NCBI GenBank assembly: GCA_028583415.1 | Contig: CM053275.1 | Span: forward strand, 82,584,805 to 82,648,804 | DNA: 64,000 nucleotides | Reading direction: 5' to 3' | Source of the DNA: Protea cynaroides | Taxonomy: Eukaryota; Streptophyta; Magnoliopsida; Proteales; Proteaceae | Part shown: one piece after another, positions 1 to 11,534 of the stretch | How the letters are laid out: each line of letters opens with the position of its first letter | Numbering within the stretch: position 1 is the first letter of the stretch | Position numbers and translations under genes: made by a program | The notes under the pieces: model-generated | The model's database searches: none | What the model saw: only the letters and a program-made list of their open reading frames with translations | Told to the model about the DNA's origin: nothing

Positions 1-75
1 ATAGATAAGAACCAAGGTGAGTCTAGTTCGTGACCTTTTTGAGGTGTTGATCTTTACCAACTGAGCTATTCCTTA
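1..75 (-). repeat. possible tRNA-derived SINE fragment
   Basis: Read on the minus strand, this end of the window contains TAGCTCAGTTGGT, which matches a tRNA/SINE A box. About 35 bases later comes a degenerate B-box-like stretch (GGTCACGAACTAGACTC). It could be a decayed tRNA-derived SINE or a tRNA relic. The feature runs off the window edge and no complete cloverleaf can be drawn. Confidence 0.3.
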
Positions 76-805
76 GGGTATGTTCTTATGTTTTTAATTA
101 TATCGGGGAAACTTTTTATACACGGTCTCATAAAGCGCACATTGGCTCTTTTTTTATAGAGGCAATTTTGGGGATTTTGGTATTATATAAGGCTACCTTT
201 TCTTGACTGTTTTCAATTAGGATTGTGCATATACATAGCCGTACATGAAACCTTTGACCTAATATATTAATAATTTGGCCAATTTCTAGTTTCACAAAAT
301 TTTGTTATTTTTTCAAATGTCATAAGACATTTATTTATTCTATCACGTGGATATGTGTCCATTCCGACCATTTGATAGAGAAAGCAAAATCCAGATTAGT
401 CACTTGTCAAATTTCAGAGTCTAATTCAGTTCGTGTGTATTTTCATGCATGTAAAAAAAAAATGTCCCAAAAGGGTTCTAATCCAGGTATCAGACACAGT
501 ATCGATCATTTTGAAAATCGATTTAATACTGGTCAATATCGTTCGATCTCGGTCTAATCCAATTGTAAAGGCATCTGTTGGAATCGATCCTATCCCATGA
601 TATGGTTTGGTTATTATTTTATTAAAAAAATTAAATATTATTTTTTATATTCCTAGTAACCGTGGATGATCTCTACGTGACAATCATATCCATTGGAAAA
701 TTGACACATGACATATAATACTAAAAAAAAAATAATGGATATTTTATCAGACAAGATTGGTTGATCTGAATGATACAAGGTAGTATTGGATCGATCCTTA
801 AAATC
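76..805. other. intergenic, no gene seen
   Basis: This is AT-rich sequence with frequent stops in all frames. The short open frames at 372-557 (+) and 653-844 (-) match no protein family I recognise and have no coding-like composition. I see no promoter, RNA gene or clear repeat here. Confidence 0.6.
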
Positions 806-1000
806 TGTCATGAATAGCATCAAATCAGGATTGACCATGTCCAAAACGGATACAGTTACGAATAATCTATAATAAATCGTATCAAATCAGGATTGATCAT
901 GTCCAAAACTGATACAGTTACAAATAATCTATCATAAATCGTATCAAATCAGAATTGATCATGTCCAAAACCTATACAATTACAAATAGATTGATCTGAT
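806..1000. repeat. 62-bp tandem repeat, about 2.5 copies
   Basis: The word GTCCAAAAC recurs at 839, 901 and 963, a period of 62 bp. The intervening sequence (ATCAAATCAGGATTGATC and neighbours) is conserved between copies with a few substitutions. Part of another unit precedes the first full copy. It is a short minisatellite in non-coding DNA. Confidence 0.8.
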
Positions 1001-1433
1001 CTATTCGACATTCTACATATTACAGATGACAGACCACAACCATTAAATCTAATATTAATTATTGAATTCGTGCCAAATGTTTCGGTGCGCGTGGTATTTT
1101 TTAATATAGAGAACCCACATGAACAAGAAGGAAAATCCACATAACAAGAAGGAAAAAGAAACATCGAAGAGAAGAGAGCAATATCAGGATGTGAGAGAGT
1201 GTGGGAATACATCACCAGCTGATAGTAGGGATGTAAATGGATATTCGAATTCTGAATTCGAGTCGCATCAGTAACATTTAGGGTATCAGTATCCGTTTAG
1301 GAATATCTGGATTTAAATTGAGATAGTCCAAAACAAAATCTACCCAATCAGAATAGATGTTCAACTAATAATAAAAATAAGTAACTAATGATCTTGAGGG
1401 TTCTTGAAGTGAGGAAAAAAGAATCACGAGATT

Positions 1434-2118
1434 AAGGGCTTGTTTGATAAAACTTTTGCTCTGGATTTTCTACTTTCAGTTTGAGTAGTACTTTTACTCT
1501 AGAGTATTCTAGGATTATTTGGGATTAGAAACATGTTTGATAACGCAGTTGTAGAATGGATTCCAGATCATTTTTTGAACAAAAACATGTTTGATAAAAA
1601 CATTATTCTGTCAATAGATTGAAGTCTAGAAAACTAGTGGTAGTAGTGGTGGTTGGTGGTGGTGGTGGTTGTAGTGGGGGTGGTAGTAGTGGTGGGAGGT
1701 TGCGGTGGTGGGTTGTGGGTGGTGGCGGTGGCGGTGGTGGTGGTGGTGGGCGGTGGGTGGTGGTGGTGGTGGTGGTGGTGGTGGTGGTGGTGGTGGTGGG
1801 TGGTGGGTGGTGGTGGAGGTGGTTGTGGTGGTGGTGGTGGCGTCGACAGTCAAGTCTTTTTTTTGTGAAGAAGAGAGAGTGTGAGAAAGGAGAGTTTTTA
1901 TTTTACCTTTCTTTTTTCTCTCAAAAATTGTTTCAAAACAAAAAAAAACTTGTTTTTTTTTACTCCAAAAGTTTGGATTCTGAATTCAGTTTGAATCCGG
2001 TTCACTCCGTAGAAGTTAGAATCCAACCAAACTTACCAAACACGATTCTACTCCAAAATTGTTCCTTGAGAGCTAGAATCCATAGAATTCAGAATCTGGA
2101 GTTTTATCAAACATGTCC
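1434..2118. mobile_element. inner MITE-like element with GGT-rich core
   Basis: The left end AGGGCTTGTTTGATAAAACT is mirrored by the right end, which reverse-complements to AGGACATGTTTGATAAAACT. Further GATTCTAG/TAGAATCC-type words are shared. The layout resembles non-autonomous hAT-like MITEs. The core holds a long GGT/GTGGTG tract. No 8-bp target duplication could be confirmed, so class assignment is tentative. Confidence 0.5.
1636..1850. repeat. GGT/GTGGTG-rich microsatellite
   Basis: About 200 bp of almost pure G and T is built from GGT and GTGGTG units with scattered interruptions. It creates long artificial open frames (Gly/Val/Trp on plus, His/Pro/Thr on minus) that should not be read as genes. 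It lies inside the inner inverted-repeat element. Confidence 0.9.
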
Positions 2119-2273
2119 TAAGACAACTGAGAGACATGGATTGAAAGCAAATCGTATCCACCGGGGGGAGGATAGTCTGGGTTTGATTCACAACTATATC
2201 CGCATAAGGGTATTCGAGTCCAATCACATCCAAACTTGTATCTGTTCGTATCCAATCCATGTACATCTCTAAT

Positions 2274-3829
2274 TGACAAGTGAGCTCTAACCTTTGGGTT
2301 TCCTTTCTCCAAAATTTCAGCTACTATCAATGGCAATGTGACCCACTTGACAATGTCCTCTGCTCGGATTGGCCCACCGAGACAGGCCTTGGGTTTGAAA
2401 GGAAGGGTGGAGCCAGCCTCAAACTCATGGAGTAATAACGTTAAAAGTACTGGTATTTAACTTGTGCTATCTCCTGCTTCGACTTATCATACACCTCTCA
2501 AATCATTTTACAAAGTCGGATTAGAGTCAAGCTCAATAAGGTTTTCTTTTCCTGCTCAATCTGCCAAACCCATTCCCTTGGCTGTGGTTTGATTCGAAAA
2601 GATGGGCCACCCATAGGTAACTTATGATTAGGCCTATTATAAAATCTACCCCATAAAAGGATGTTGGTTTTAATGACAATGTTTTAAAACCGAACTAAAG
2701 AATTGAATAGAACATGTCTTCTGGTTGGTTTGATCTGGTTTGACCGTAGGTTGACCTTGGGTCAAAAACAATAAGTGCACATGTTTTTAAGCTATTATAA
2801 ATAATCAATTTATGACTATAATTCCTATATAAAAAAAAAAGGCATCTAATAGTTTTGATTTGTTTGTTTAACCTTAAGATTCGCATATTAATATGGAATG
2901 ATCATAATTAAAAGGGGAAAGGTTCAATAGGTTGCCGGTTTGGAGGAATCTCCCAAGCTACATCAATCATGAGGGAATCAGTAACGTCAATAGGGCTCAC
3001 AAGACCGAGAAAAAAAGAGAAAATATTAGGAGAAGATATTGTTAGTTTTGTGAGAGGACTTGAAAAAGAATCTCAACCTGCCGGTTTGGGGATCTTTTTT
3101 CATAATCATGAACATGTATCTTCAAAGGTAAGATGATCAGATCCAGCTTTGATCTTGTATGGAAGTGGGTTCCATTGCATGATTTGGGTTCCATTGCATG
3201 ATTTGCATCCAACCACCCATGATTTGCATCCAACCACCCCCCCCCCCCCCTCCCTAGGTGTAGTGTGTAGGTAGAAAAAATTAGGTGACATATTTATTGT
3301 CATATGAGTATGTTATTTTTTTCTTCATAATATCCAAAGATATTTATTTCACAATAATGTAGACAAATGATGTATCCATTCCAACAATTGAATAAAGAAA
3401 TATAATCTAGATTAGTCATATATCAAAATTTAGAATTTTATTGGTATGTTTTCAGTGCATGTTTATGCATGTGTCCTAATAGTCTAACCATTATTGTACA
3501 CTCTCCCAACTCTAAGACAGAACAAATGGTTTAGATAGGAAAACAACGCAAATGATTGACTCAAACCCATCTCGTGGTTTTCTGAAAATCAGTACAAGCT
3601 ATTGTAACACCAACAACTGCCTAAATTATACTATGGCAAAAGTTTCTGTGCATGACTGTATATGTCCACATTCATACATGAAACTATCAAATTAATTAAA
3701 TGCACCCCTTGAAATACCCAAAATACCCTAACTCCTATAAAACGAAAGGTTCATCACCAAACTCAATTTAACAGGCATGAATCCTTTCCCCTTACTCTAT
3801 CGAAGCAATTTTAAAAATTTGTATTACAG
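2274..3829. other. intergenic, no gene seen
   Basis: No coding region is recognisable. Short direct repeats (CATGATTTGCATCCAACCAC, two copies near 3196-3236) run into a 14-base poly-C at 3237-3250. The rest is AT-rich with dense stops on both strands. Confidence 0.6.
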
Positions 3830-3835
3830 ACAAAG

Positions 3836-3895
3836 GCAAGCATTGGTGTGATGGTAAGATTGTCGACATATAGCAATTTGGTGGTCAAAAAATCA
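3836..3895 (+). repeat. possible truncated Au-like SINE head
   Basis: The stretch contains TGGTGTGATGGTAAGATTGT followed by GCAATTTGGTGGTC. This is the same order as the A-box and following part of the better-preserved SINE at 51598-51790. The B box and 3' half are absent. It is a likely 5' fragment only. Confidence 0.35.
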
Positions 3896-3944
3896 TATTA
3901 GGTGACAAATATCAACAAATTTTTTTCCCTAACTAATTTTCTTT

Positions 3945-3947
<3 letters not shown>

Positions 3948-3985
<38 letters not shown>

Positions 3986-4150
3986 CTGAAAATTGAGTCC
4001 AGCGAGGCTAACGGCCAACATCACAAGCAATCTAGTGATGATATATATGTGTCGTATACTATCATTACTACCATAACGTCTATTGCCGTATTTGTTGTTA
4101 TGATTACGACCATGCCAACAATTCAACGATTAGGGATAAATCAATCTGGT
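3948..4150. repeat. dispersed repeat with (GA)n, copy 1
   Basis: A GA microsatellite (about 3950-3981) is followed by TCCAGCGAGGC, then TAGTGATGATATATATG and TCGTATACTATCATTACTAC. The same blocks in the same order follow the GA tract at 49674-49850. The two copies are about 46 kb apart in direct orientation and form a non-coding dispersed repeat whose GA tract expanded independently. Confidence 0.7.
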
Positions 4151-5989
4151 CTACTGCGGTGTGGTCTAGAGTTTAGGATAGTATTATATATATTAAGTTT
4201 AACGTCTCTATAATCTAAGTTGAATAATTATTCCTTTGTATGTTTTTATATGTAGAGAGAACGAAATGAGATCTCTTGTGCGTGGTAGAAGACTCGAATC
4301 AAAGTTTGGACTGGAATAGACGGAATCTCTTTGTTGTTTCCATTGTATTCTAGGATTCTTGTATGTATCGTTATGAGTTTGTATGAAACTTTAAATTCAG
4401 TATATTATAACAATGAATATCTGAGTCTACCATACAGACCTAGAATCAATGGTTAGAACAAGTCATGTCTAGGAAAATTGATCAAATTAGATTGGAAATT
4501 AGGTTTTTTCTTTTTATTTCGAATTAAACCGTCAAAGATTCGTTCTTCGTCGAATCTTTTCAACCTTGAAAACTAGTCATATAATATATCAAATCGAAGG
4601 TTTTGAACAAACGGTAGCAGCGGTATAAAAATCGCTACCGTTAGGCGTCGGAAATGACGAGTGAGATCCACTCGCCAAAGGAAGGAAAAAAAAAAAAAAA
4701 ACTTAGACGGTGACTTGGAAACCCTAGCCGAGTCAACTCGGTCAAGTCACCAACACATGGTCTGTGTCGACTCAATGAAACTCGCTAGGTACACATGTGG
4801 TCCAACCTAATGAACGTACGATCCGACCTGATAACCTGACCAAACACTCGATTACGTGATTTTTCGACACATTAAGTCAGAATAATGAGCTAGGTTAAAT
4901 GGGTTAGACAGAACCAGATTGATCATAACCAAACCGGTTCACAGTGAACCGAATCAACCCAATTCCTAGGAAGTGATCTCACACGCCGTTTTCCAACCTT
5001 ACATGTGGACACGTCAGAGCTCCAATTGAGCTTCGATTTTTTGCTCCCATTGGACCTTGCAGAAAACCTCAAAGTCTTATATTACATTATATAATTCCAA
5101 TGTTTGGTTTCTTTACCCAAAATTTTTATTTTTTTTTCCAATGTTTTGTTTAAACATGATTAACCAAGTATGAATGGTGGGGCTATCCTATGTTTACTAA
5201 ACAGATGTGGGTCCCCTGTGCCCCAACTCAATAATTCATCAATCTTATAAATTCTATGGATGAGAAACACTTGATAACTAAGATACAGTAATACAGTTAC
5301 AAGCATTTAATAAATGAACAAGGAAGTACTAAAGAGCTGTCATCCAGCTCACCCATGCATCTGGTTTAATTGGTCCATGCCAAGCAAATAAACCGCTGGC
5401 TGGAGAACTTCTGGTCTGGTTCAAGAAAAAAAAAAACATGACTTTCTCAAGAAGAATAATTTGGTCATTTCCCTCTTTCTCAATTATGCCTTGTGGCCTT
5501 CTCTACACTAGGCCTACTCTACACCACACTATTTGTATGGACTTAGGTCTGTGGACTTAGACATCTTCCCCGCTTGACAATGATATCGTAGCGATGTATT
5601 AACTAGATTCAAAATAAAAAAACATAATAAAACAAAAATAATAATAAAATAATGATAAATTTATGTATTTTTTTCTTTTTTTTATTAAATTTTTTTCTTT
5701 TTCTTAACATCCAAACATAAAATTAATGATGAAGATTATGTTAATCATGTCTTAAAAACTGCAACCACACTTTGTCAAAGGTCTGAAGCTATATCATGAT
5801 TGGCTTTAACTTCTTCCAAAAACACAGTATTATTATGCTTTAACAATGATTATTTTAATTCAATATGATTAAAATATTTGCCACCAATATGGTATGAATC
5901 AAATTACACGTGATTAATATGGGTTATTCTCGCATGTATCACGAAGATTATGATTGGAATTGGAAAAATAAAAAAAATTTAATCCTTTG
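4151..5989. other. intergenic, no gene seen
   Basis: AT-rich DNA with A/T homopolymers near 4687-4700 and 5640-5700. No open frame has recognisable homology, and I see no convincing RNA gene, promoter or transposon end. Confidence 0.6.
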
Positions 5990-6130
5990 AATATCGTGTT
6001 GATTGATTGAATTTTTTTATTGACTGATTAATTTAAGAAAATTGGATAAAATTAGCAGCTAATTAATGTCAGAACATATTTTAGACACTCAATATTCCTT
6101 AAGGAAGTTAAACAAGAATACTCAATGCAC
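5990..6130. repeat. dispersed repeat, copy 1 of an inverted pair
   Basis: The segment from GATTGATTGAA through TTTTAGACACTCAATATTCC to TTAAGGAAGTTAAACAAG is similar to the reverse complement of about 13105-13230 (for example TTCCTTAAGAAAGTTAAACA). Part of it also resembles 12470-12530. It is non-coding and probably derives from an unclassified element. Confidence 0.5.
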
Positions 6131-6159
6131 TAATATGATTTAAAAAAGGTTGGGTCTTG

Positions 6160-6440
6160 AGCCTTCTTGTTTAATATTGTTTATGATGAAGGACACATGA
6201 TTATGAAGCAAATCCCGGCTGTCTGGCATCAACAAAGTAGTCTTCCACTTGTCTCCAAGCCGGATCCTGATCTGGTGGTAACCACTTCTCAGGCCAATCG
6301 TTGAAAATACGTTAGCACTAGCCAACATGTCCCACAAGTGGTTCAGGATTTGAAATCTATATTTCATTGTAATTTTGTTAATGACTCGACTATCAATGCA
6401 AATCTTCAAGGTGCAATCCTTCTTAGACGATAGGATACTT
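6160..6440 (-). pseudogene. Ty3/gypsy reverse-transcriptase fragment
   Basis: The 89-residue minus-strand frame at 6140-6409 contains CIDSRVINKITMKYRF, then ASANVFSTIGLRSGYHQIRI, then LGDKWKTT. These are the diagnostic blocks around the first catalytic region of Ty3/gypsy reverse transcriptases. The usual FSTIDLRSGYHQ here has Gly in place of the catalytic Asp. Only about 90 residues survive, without the YVDD/FIDD block, so this is a dead fragment. It differs in sequence from the gypsy family that fills 23-64 kb. Confidence 0.75.
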
Positions 6441-6739
6441 AGCCACCTAGCCTGTTTCCTAATTGACTTCTGCCACGAGAGTCAAACATTCTAGCTTCCT
6501 CTAGACTCCTCTTCTAGCTTTCTTGCTGTTCGGTTTTCTCCTTGAGGAGGTCTACCTCACGGAAAGTCAGAAGAGATCAAATGTAGAATTGACTCTTGAT
6601 GAGAAGAGTACGCATGCTAGCGTACTACAACTAGCATAGCAGCCTGCAGAAAAAAAAACTGAACTGTGGATTCCATTTTTGTTTAAATTCTCAACCGGTT
6701 TTTCCACAAACTCGAAAACTTCCATTGCATTAATGGAGA

Positions 6740-6867
6740 AGCTAAGAATTAAGTTAGGAAGGGATGGTTGTTACTGAAAAACCATATAAGGTGAGCACAA
6801 CTTCACAAGGGGACTCCAGGTCATTAATAAGATTTGCTAACTGTTGGCAGTCAGTTTTGATCTTTAC
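6740..6867 (-). pseudogene. LINE-like RNase H, 3' part (split by copia)
   Basis: On the minus strand this reads an RNase H-like C-terminal portion with the motif KIKTDCQQLANLINDLESP, typical of the plant RVT_3 RNase H family found in LINE-type retrotransposons and relatives. Its N-terminal part lies on the other side of the copia element (11894-12207). Joining 11894 to 6867 conceptually restores one reading frame, so the copia element landed inside this domain. Confidence 0.7.
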
Positions 6868-7226
6868 TGTTAACTTATGCATAAAGGAAAGACGAGAAAA
6901 TATTTACGTGGTTCAAACTTCTACCACAGAAGTCTACTCCACGGTGAGAATCCCCAAGTTCTTCATACTTCTTGGGGAGGTTTATTATCCTTTAAATAGA
7001 GGAAATAATACAAGGGAAACTATCCATAGATAGTAATATAATCCATACAATTTGTACACTAACCAAATCAGCCTACTCAACTTTCCTTTTATAAGAGATC
7101 TTACCACAATCACCTACCCACCAACCAAATTACCAATCTTGCATCAATCACACCAACCAGCTTTCCTTCAATAGAAGATCTTATCACGATCATGCTCAAT
7201 CTAGCATGATCATTATCTAGCTAACA
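6868..7226 (-). repeat. copia 3' LTR
   Basis: The element lies on the minus strand, so this left copy is the 3' LTR. It abuts the polypurine tract on its internal side. About nine mismatches to the partner at 11535-11893 are visible, for example CTACCACAG here versus CTATCACAG there. Confidence 0.95.
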
Positions 7227-7244
7227 CTCCCCCTCAAGTTGGGG
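7227..7244 (-). other. copia polypurine tract
   Basis: Read on the minus strand this is CCCCAACTTGAGGGGGAG, immediately followed by the LTR start TGTTAGC. A G-rich purine run touching the 3' LTR is the expected primer for plus-strand DNA synthesis. The RT-RNase H stop codon overlaps it. Confidence 0.85.
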
Positions 7245-8931
7245 CGAAGATATCATCGGAGGTCAACTTGATCAACATCTTGTGAAAGGATTTTGTGGGT
7301 AGAGCTTTGGTGAACACATCTGCGAGCTGATCCTCACTCCGGATATAAGGAGTTTCAATGGTGTTATCCTGGACTTTTTCACGCACAAAGTGACAATCCA
7401 CCTCTATATGTTTGGTCCGTTCATGAAAGACAGGATTAGAAGCAATATAAGTGGCTGCTTGATTGTCACAATATAGTTGCATCGGACGGTTAGAAGTCAC
7501 AAGATCCAATTCCTGTAACAAAGCTCGAATCCAGACGAGTTCGCTAGTAGTGGAAGCCATTGCCCTGTATTCTGCTTCAGCGCTAGAACGAGCCACAACA
7601 TGTTGTTTCTTACTTTTCCACGTGACCAAATTGTCACCCACAAAGGTGCAAAATCCAGTAGTGGATTTTCTGTCTGAGGGACTTCCAGCCCAGTCAAAAT
7701 CAGTGTAACCCATAATTCTCGTGTGATTATGTTTCCACATCCAAATACCTCTTCCCGGGCAAGATTTCAGGTAGCGCAGGATGCGGTCAATAAGTTCCAT
7801 ATGTCCTTCAGTAGGTGCTTGCATAAACTGACTCACATAACTTACTGCATAAGAGATGTCGGGCCCGGTAATTGTTAAGTATATTAATCTTCCCACTAAC
7901 CGTTGAAAGCGGTCTTTGTCTTGTAATGGAGTAGTATCAATGAGAAATTTACTATTATAGTCCATGGGGGAATCGACAGGTTTGGCACCGAGCTTGCCGG
8001 TCTCTTTCAAGAGATCCAAAGTATACTTTCTTTGAGAGATAAACAAACCCTTAGTCGATGTGGCTATTTCAATTCCAAGAAAGTACCGTAATTTTCCTAG
8101 ATCCTTGATGTCAAATTTCTCATTCAAATACTGTTTGAGAGCCGCTATGTCATAGAGATTATCACCAGTGATGACAATGTCATCAACATAAACCAACACA
8201 ACAATGATGCCGTTGGTGTTCTTTCTAACAAACATCGATGAATCAGACATACTCCGACGAAAGCCAAAACTTATAAGAACAGTACTCAACTTACCATACC
8301 ATGCCCTTGGAGACTGTTTAAGCCCATAAATGGCTTTGTTGAGCTTACACACGACTCCAGCTTGATGTTCTAAGGGATGACCAGGAGGAGTGGTCATGTA
8401 TACTTCTTCTTCTAAGTCTCCTTGCAAGAATGCATTTTTCACGTCCATTTGAAATAAAGACCAACCATAATTTACTGCTACTGACATTAACACTCTCACA
8501 GTGTTCATTTTCACGACCGGAGCAAAGGTTTCCTTGTAGTCAACTCCATATGTTTGTGTATAACCTTTGGCAACAAGTCTTGCCTTGTGTCTTTCAATAG
8601 ATCCATCACTTTTGTACTTGATCTTGTATACCCATCGACAGCCAACATGACGCTTTCCGGCAGGTAGACGTACTATGTCCCAAGTGTGGTTTCTATCAAG
8701 AGCTGAAAGCTCATCATTCATGGCCTTAATCCATACAGAAGAGACCTTAGCCTCAGCAAAATTAATTGGTTCACTATGAGAATCAACTGCTGTCAAGAAT
8801 GCCAAAAATTCAGAAGAAACATTGTCATAGCAAACATGTTGTTGAATTGGATATTCAGCAGTGTGATAGGTGAAGTAATCTCGTAATCTAGTAGAAGGTT
8901 GTGACACCCGAGTAGATCTTCTTACTGGCAT
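7234..8931 (-). pseudogene. copia reverse transcriptase and RNase H
   Basis: This 565-residue open frame makes the C-terminal half of the copia polyprotein. The reverse transcriptase begins near residue 65. It has the first catalytic Asp in QMDVKNAF (163) and the YVDD box at 248-251. The RNase H follows, with YTDFDWAGSPSDRKSTTGF, the SSAEAEYRAMA block and a late CDNQAATYIASNP/ERTKHIEVDCHFVRE block. Catalytic residues look intact. The apparent Met start is only where the frame opens: about 30 codons upstream, in this frame, continue into the 8961-9389 segment after a one-base frameshift near 9030. The domain is full length, but the parent polyprotein is broken. Confidence 0.9.
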
Positions 8932-8960
8932 CGGTAGTTCGAGACTTTCTTCAACTGTCT

Positions 8961-9389
8961 CTATTTCTGCAGGAACGGCTTCAACAGGGTGAAGATGATC
9001 TGCAATAGGATGATTATTATGATCACTAAATTCACTATGTCACCATGTACAATAGGTATGGGAGGAGCAAATTCACCATAGTCAGTATCAATATCCCCCT
9101 GAATTTTGGTCTTGCTAGGAAAGAAGAGGTGACGTTCAGTAAAAAAGACATCACGAGAAATGTACATTTTTCGAACCGAAGGATCATAGCAACGGTAACC
9201 CTTTTTAACAGAAGAATATCCCAAAAAAATGCACTTTTGAGCCCGAGGATCCAGCTTTCCACCTGCTTGAGAATGAACATAACAAATACACCCAAACACA
9301 CGAAGGTGAGAAATATCAATGGAGCGATCGTAAAGAACCTCCATAGGGGATTTGGCGTGTAAGGTTTGACTTGGTAGTCGATTAATCAA
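8961..9389 (-). pseudogene. copia integrase C-terminal part
   Basis: This 142-residue frame continues the integrase, with LINRLPSQTLHAKSPMEVLY, then HLRVFGCICYVH and KCIFLGYSSVKKGYRCYDP. That order is typical of the region after the copia integrase core. The last ~35 residues (NLVIIIII...) are out of frame after a one-base indel near 9030. The true frame continues into the RT segment. Confidence 0.85.
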
Positions 9390-10972
9390 GTAACAACTGG
9401 TGAGAACAGCATCGGCTCAGTAGGACTTGGGAATATGCCCATGAAAAAGAAGTGATCGTGTTACTTCAAGGAGATGGCGATTTTTACGCTCGGCAATACC
9501 ATTCTGTTGAGGGGTACCAACACAGGATGTTTGGTGAATAATACCTAGACCTTTAAGAAATGACTCAAATGAGGTATTGGTATATTCGGTGCCATTATCA
9601 GTCCTCAAGTATTTTATGGGAGTACCAAATTGAGTTTGAACCATGCAACAAAATTTCTGAAAAACTTGTAACACTTCACTTTTAGAGCGTAATAAATACA
9701 ACCAAGTAGATCTAGATTTATCATCAATAAATGTGACAAAGTATCTAAAACCATCCCGAGAGTCAATTGGAGCAGGGCCCCAAACATCAGAATGAATTAA
9801 TTCAAACAATTCAGTGGAAGTATGATTACGAGTAGGGAAAGGTAATCTATGTTGCTTGGAATAATGACATGTCTCACAAGTACTAGAATCAAGAGACAAT
9901 GAGGGATTAAGAGAATGGAGGACAGAATCAGATGGGTGACCCATTCGCCAATGCCATAGCTGTGAGTCCTGAGATGGATTTTGTTGAACAACCAATGCTG
10001 CAGGAGAAAAGTCCAAAATGTAAACACCTTGAAGGAACCGACCTTCATCAATTGTCTTCCCGGTGAACCTGTCCTGAAATATGACCCTGTTGGGAAAAAA
10101 CATAACAATGCAATGTAGGTCTTTAGTAATCTTGCTGACAGATAATAGGTTACAAGATAGAGAAGGAACAAATAAAACATCAACGGTATTTGAAAAAAGG
10201 CTGATTTTTCTAATTCCTTCAATAGGAACCTTTGCACCATTAGCCACGGTAATAAACTGCCGATGACCATTATTATGACGAATATCAGATAAAAAATGCG
10301 ATGAGCAACACATATGATCAGTAGCCCCCGAATCTATGATAAAAGAATCTTTAGTAGAAACGGACAGAGCAAGAGAGGCATTATCAGATGCGAAAGTCAC
10401 AAAATTTGTGGTGGAAGTGGGAGTTCCATGTGGCTGCATAAGCTGATGGAGTTGGGCAGCGAGTTGTTCAATCGAGAATTGTGGTGTGGACGAACTAACT
10501 TGAGCAGCAAGAGGTGTATCTGATCCTTTATCTTTGGGAGGACGCAAGTGAGGATATAAAGACCAATATCTGTCCTTGGTATGACCATCCCGATTACAGT
10601 GATCACAATGGAAAGGTGCATGAGAACTGCGTCCTTTTCCTCTCCCTCGAGAGAAAAATCGACCTATACCACGGGTGTTTCCCTCAATAGCAACATGACC
10701 ATTGGCTGAGTGATCAGAATTTTCAATGGATTCATTCATCACAGGTTTGGAGCTCATTACACGACGACGAGTTTCCTCTCGTTGAATAGTCGCACAGCCA
10801 TTGGTAAATGAAGGAAGAGTAGCACTCATAAGAATTTGACGCTTAAGATCTTCATATTCAGGACGAATACTTGCCAACAATTGAAAAATGCGATCCTGCT
10901 CTTCACGTTGAATGTAAGTATCAATTGATTGGGCAGGAGGGCGGTACTGACGTAACTCATCCCACTTTCTCT
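9390..10972 (-). pseudogene. copia gag C-term, protease and integrase core
   Basis: The 487-residue frame at 9417-10880 holds, in order, a CCHC zinc knuckle at about 92-105 whose last ligand is Tyr instead of Cys, the protease active site IIDSGATDHM at 181-190, an HHCC integrase finger (H310, H315, C335, C338), and an integrase core with D365, D428 and E464. It ends at a TGA where the family has Trp, just before the 8961-9389 segment. On the gag side, a 2-base insertion near 10985 puts the upstream gag out of frame. The frame actually continues to about 10980 without a start codon, so the Met at 10880 is not a real start. Confidence 0.88.
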
Positions 10973-11407
10973 TTAAGGAACCAAGATGCTCTCTGTAAAT
11001 GGTTGACTGGGAGGTTGTTCAGCATGAGCAATCTCCTGTTGTAACTCAAAGATTCGAGAGGAGTTATCAACTTGGCCATATATGTCCTTTAAGGAATCCC
11101 AAAGGATCTTAGATGTTTCTGAATAAGTAAATATTTCATATATTTGTGGTTCCATAGAATTAAAAAGCCATGACATGACCATATTATCATTGGCTTCCCA
11201 ATCAGGGAATTTATTATCCGTAGAGGCAGGAGCTTTGATTTGACCATTAACGTAACCAAGCTTGGCACGGCCTCCAAGGGCAACAGTTACTGCCCTTGAC
11301 CATGGCAAGTAATTGCGGCCAGTGAGAAAGATAGAGGTGAGACGAGTATTCATCTCATGAGAACCAGAACTAGCTTTACTATTATCAACAGTGCTGGAAC
11401 TAGTCAT
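10973..11407 (-). pseudogene. copia gag N-terminal part
   Basis: This 144-residue frame starts at the first Met after the primer site. It carries the copia gag N-terminal pattern, with LTSIFLTGRNYLPWSRAVTV followed by WLFNSMEPQIYEIF and LWDSLKDIYGQ. It frames out at residue ~135 after a 2-base AG duplication, and the correct frame resumes in the next segment. The start is supported by its position about 115 bp inside the 5' LTR. Confidence 0.88.
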
Positions 11408-11522
11408 GATAAATGATTTAAAAGAATAACATGAGAAAATAACAACTTATCAGAGTATGCGGGCAGCAAACCACGACGAGAGCGAACAAAGTGCCCTAAA
11501 CACCACGATCATATCTGTATCT

Positions 11523-11534
11523 GCTCTGATACCA
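11523..11534 (-). other. copia primer-binding site (initiator Met tRNA)
   Basis: The minus strand reads TGGTATCAGAGC directly after the 5' LTR. It is complementary to the 3' end of plant initiator methionine tRNA, the usual primer for plant LTR retrotransposons. Confidence 0.9.

Larger units (their letters stand above)
1226..2273. mobile_element. MITE-like inverted repeat (outer of two nested)
   Basis: The left end starts TAGGGATGTAAATGGATA. The right end, reverse-complemented, starts TAGAGATGTACATGGATT, and the similarity continues for tens of bases (both contain TTCGAATTC- or CTCGAATAC-like stretches and GGATA words). Terminal inverted repeats without coding capacity suggest a non-autonomous DNA transposon, possibly hAT-like. 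I could not define a clean target-site duplication. A second inverted-repeat element lies inside it. Confidence 0.45.

Noticed and set aside
1619..2272. 217-residue Gly/Val/Trp-rich open frame and its His/Pro/Thr antisense partner
   Set aside because: Direct product of the GGT microsatellite; no domain and no coding-like composition outside the repeat.
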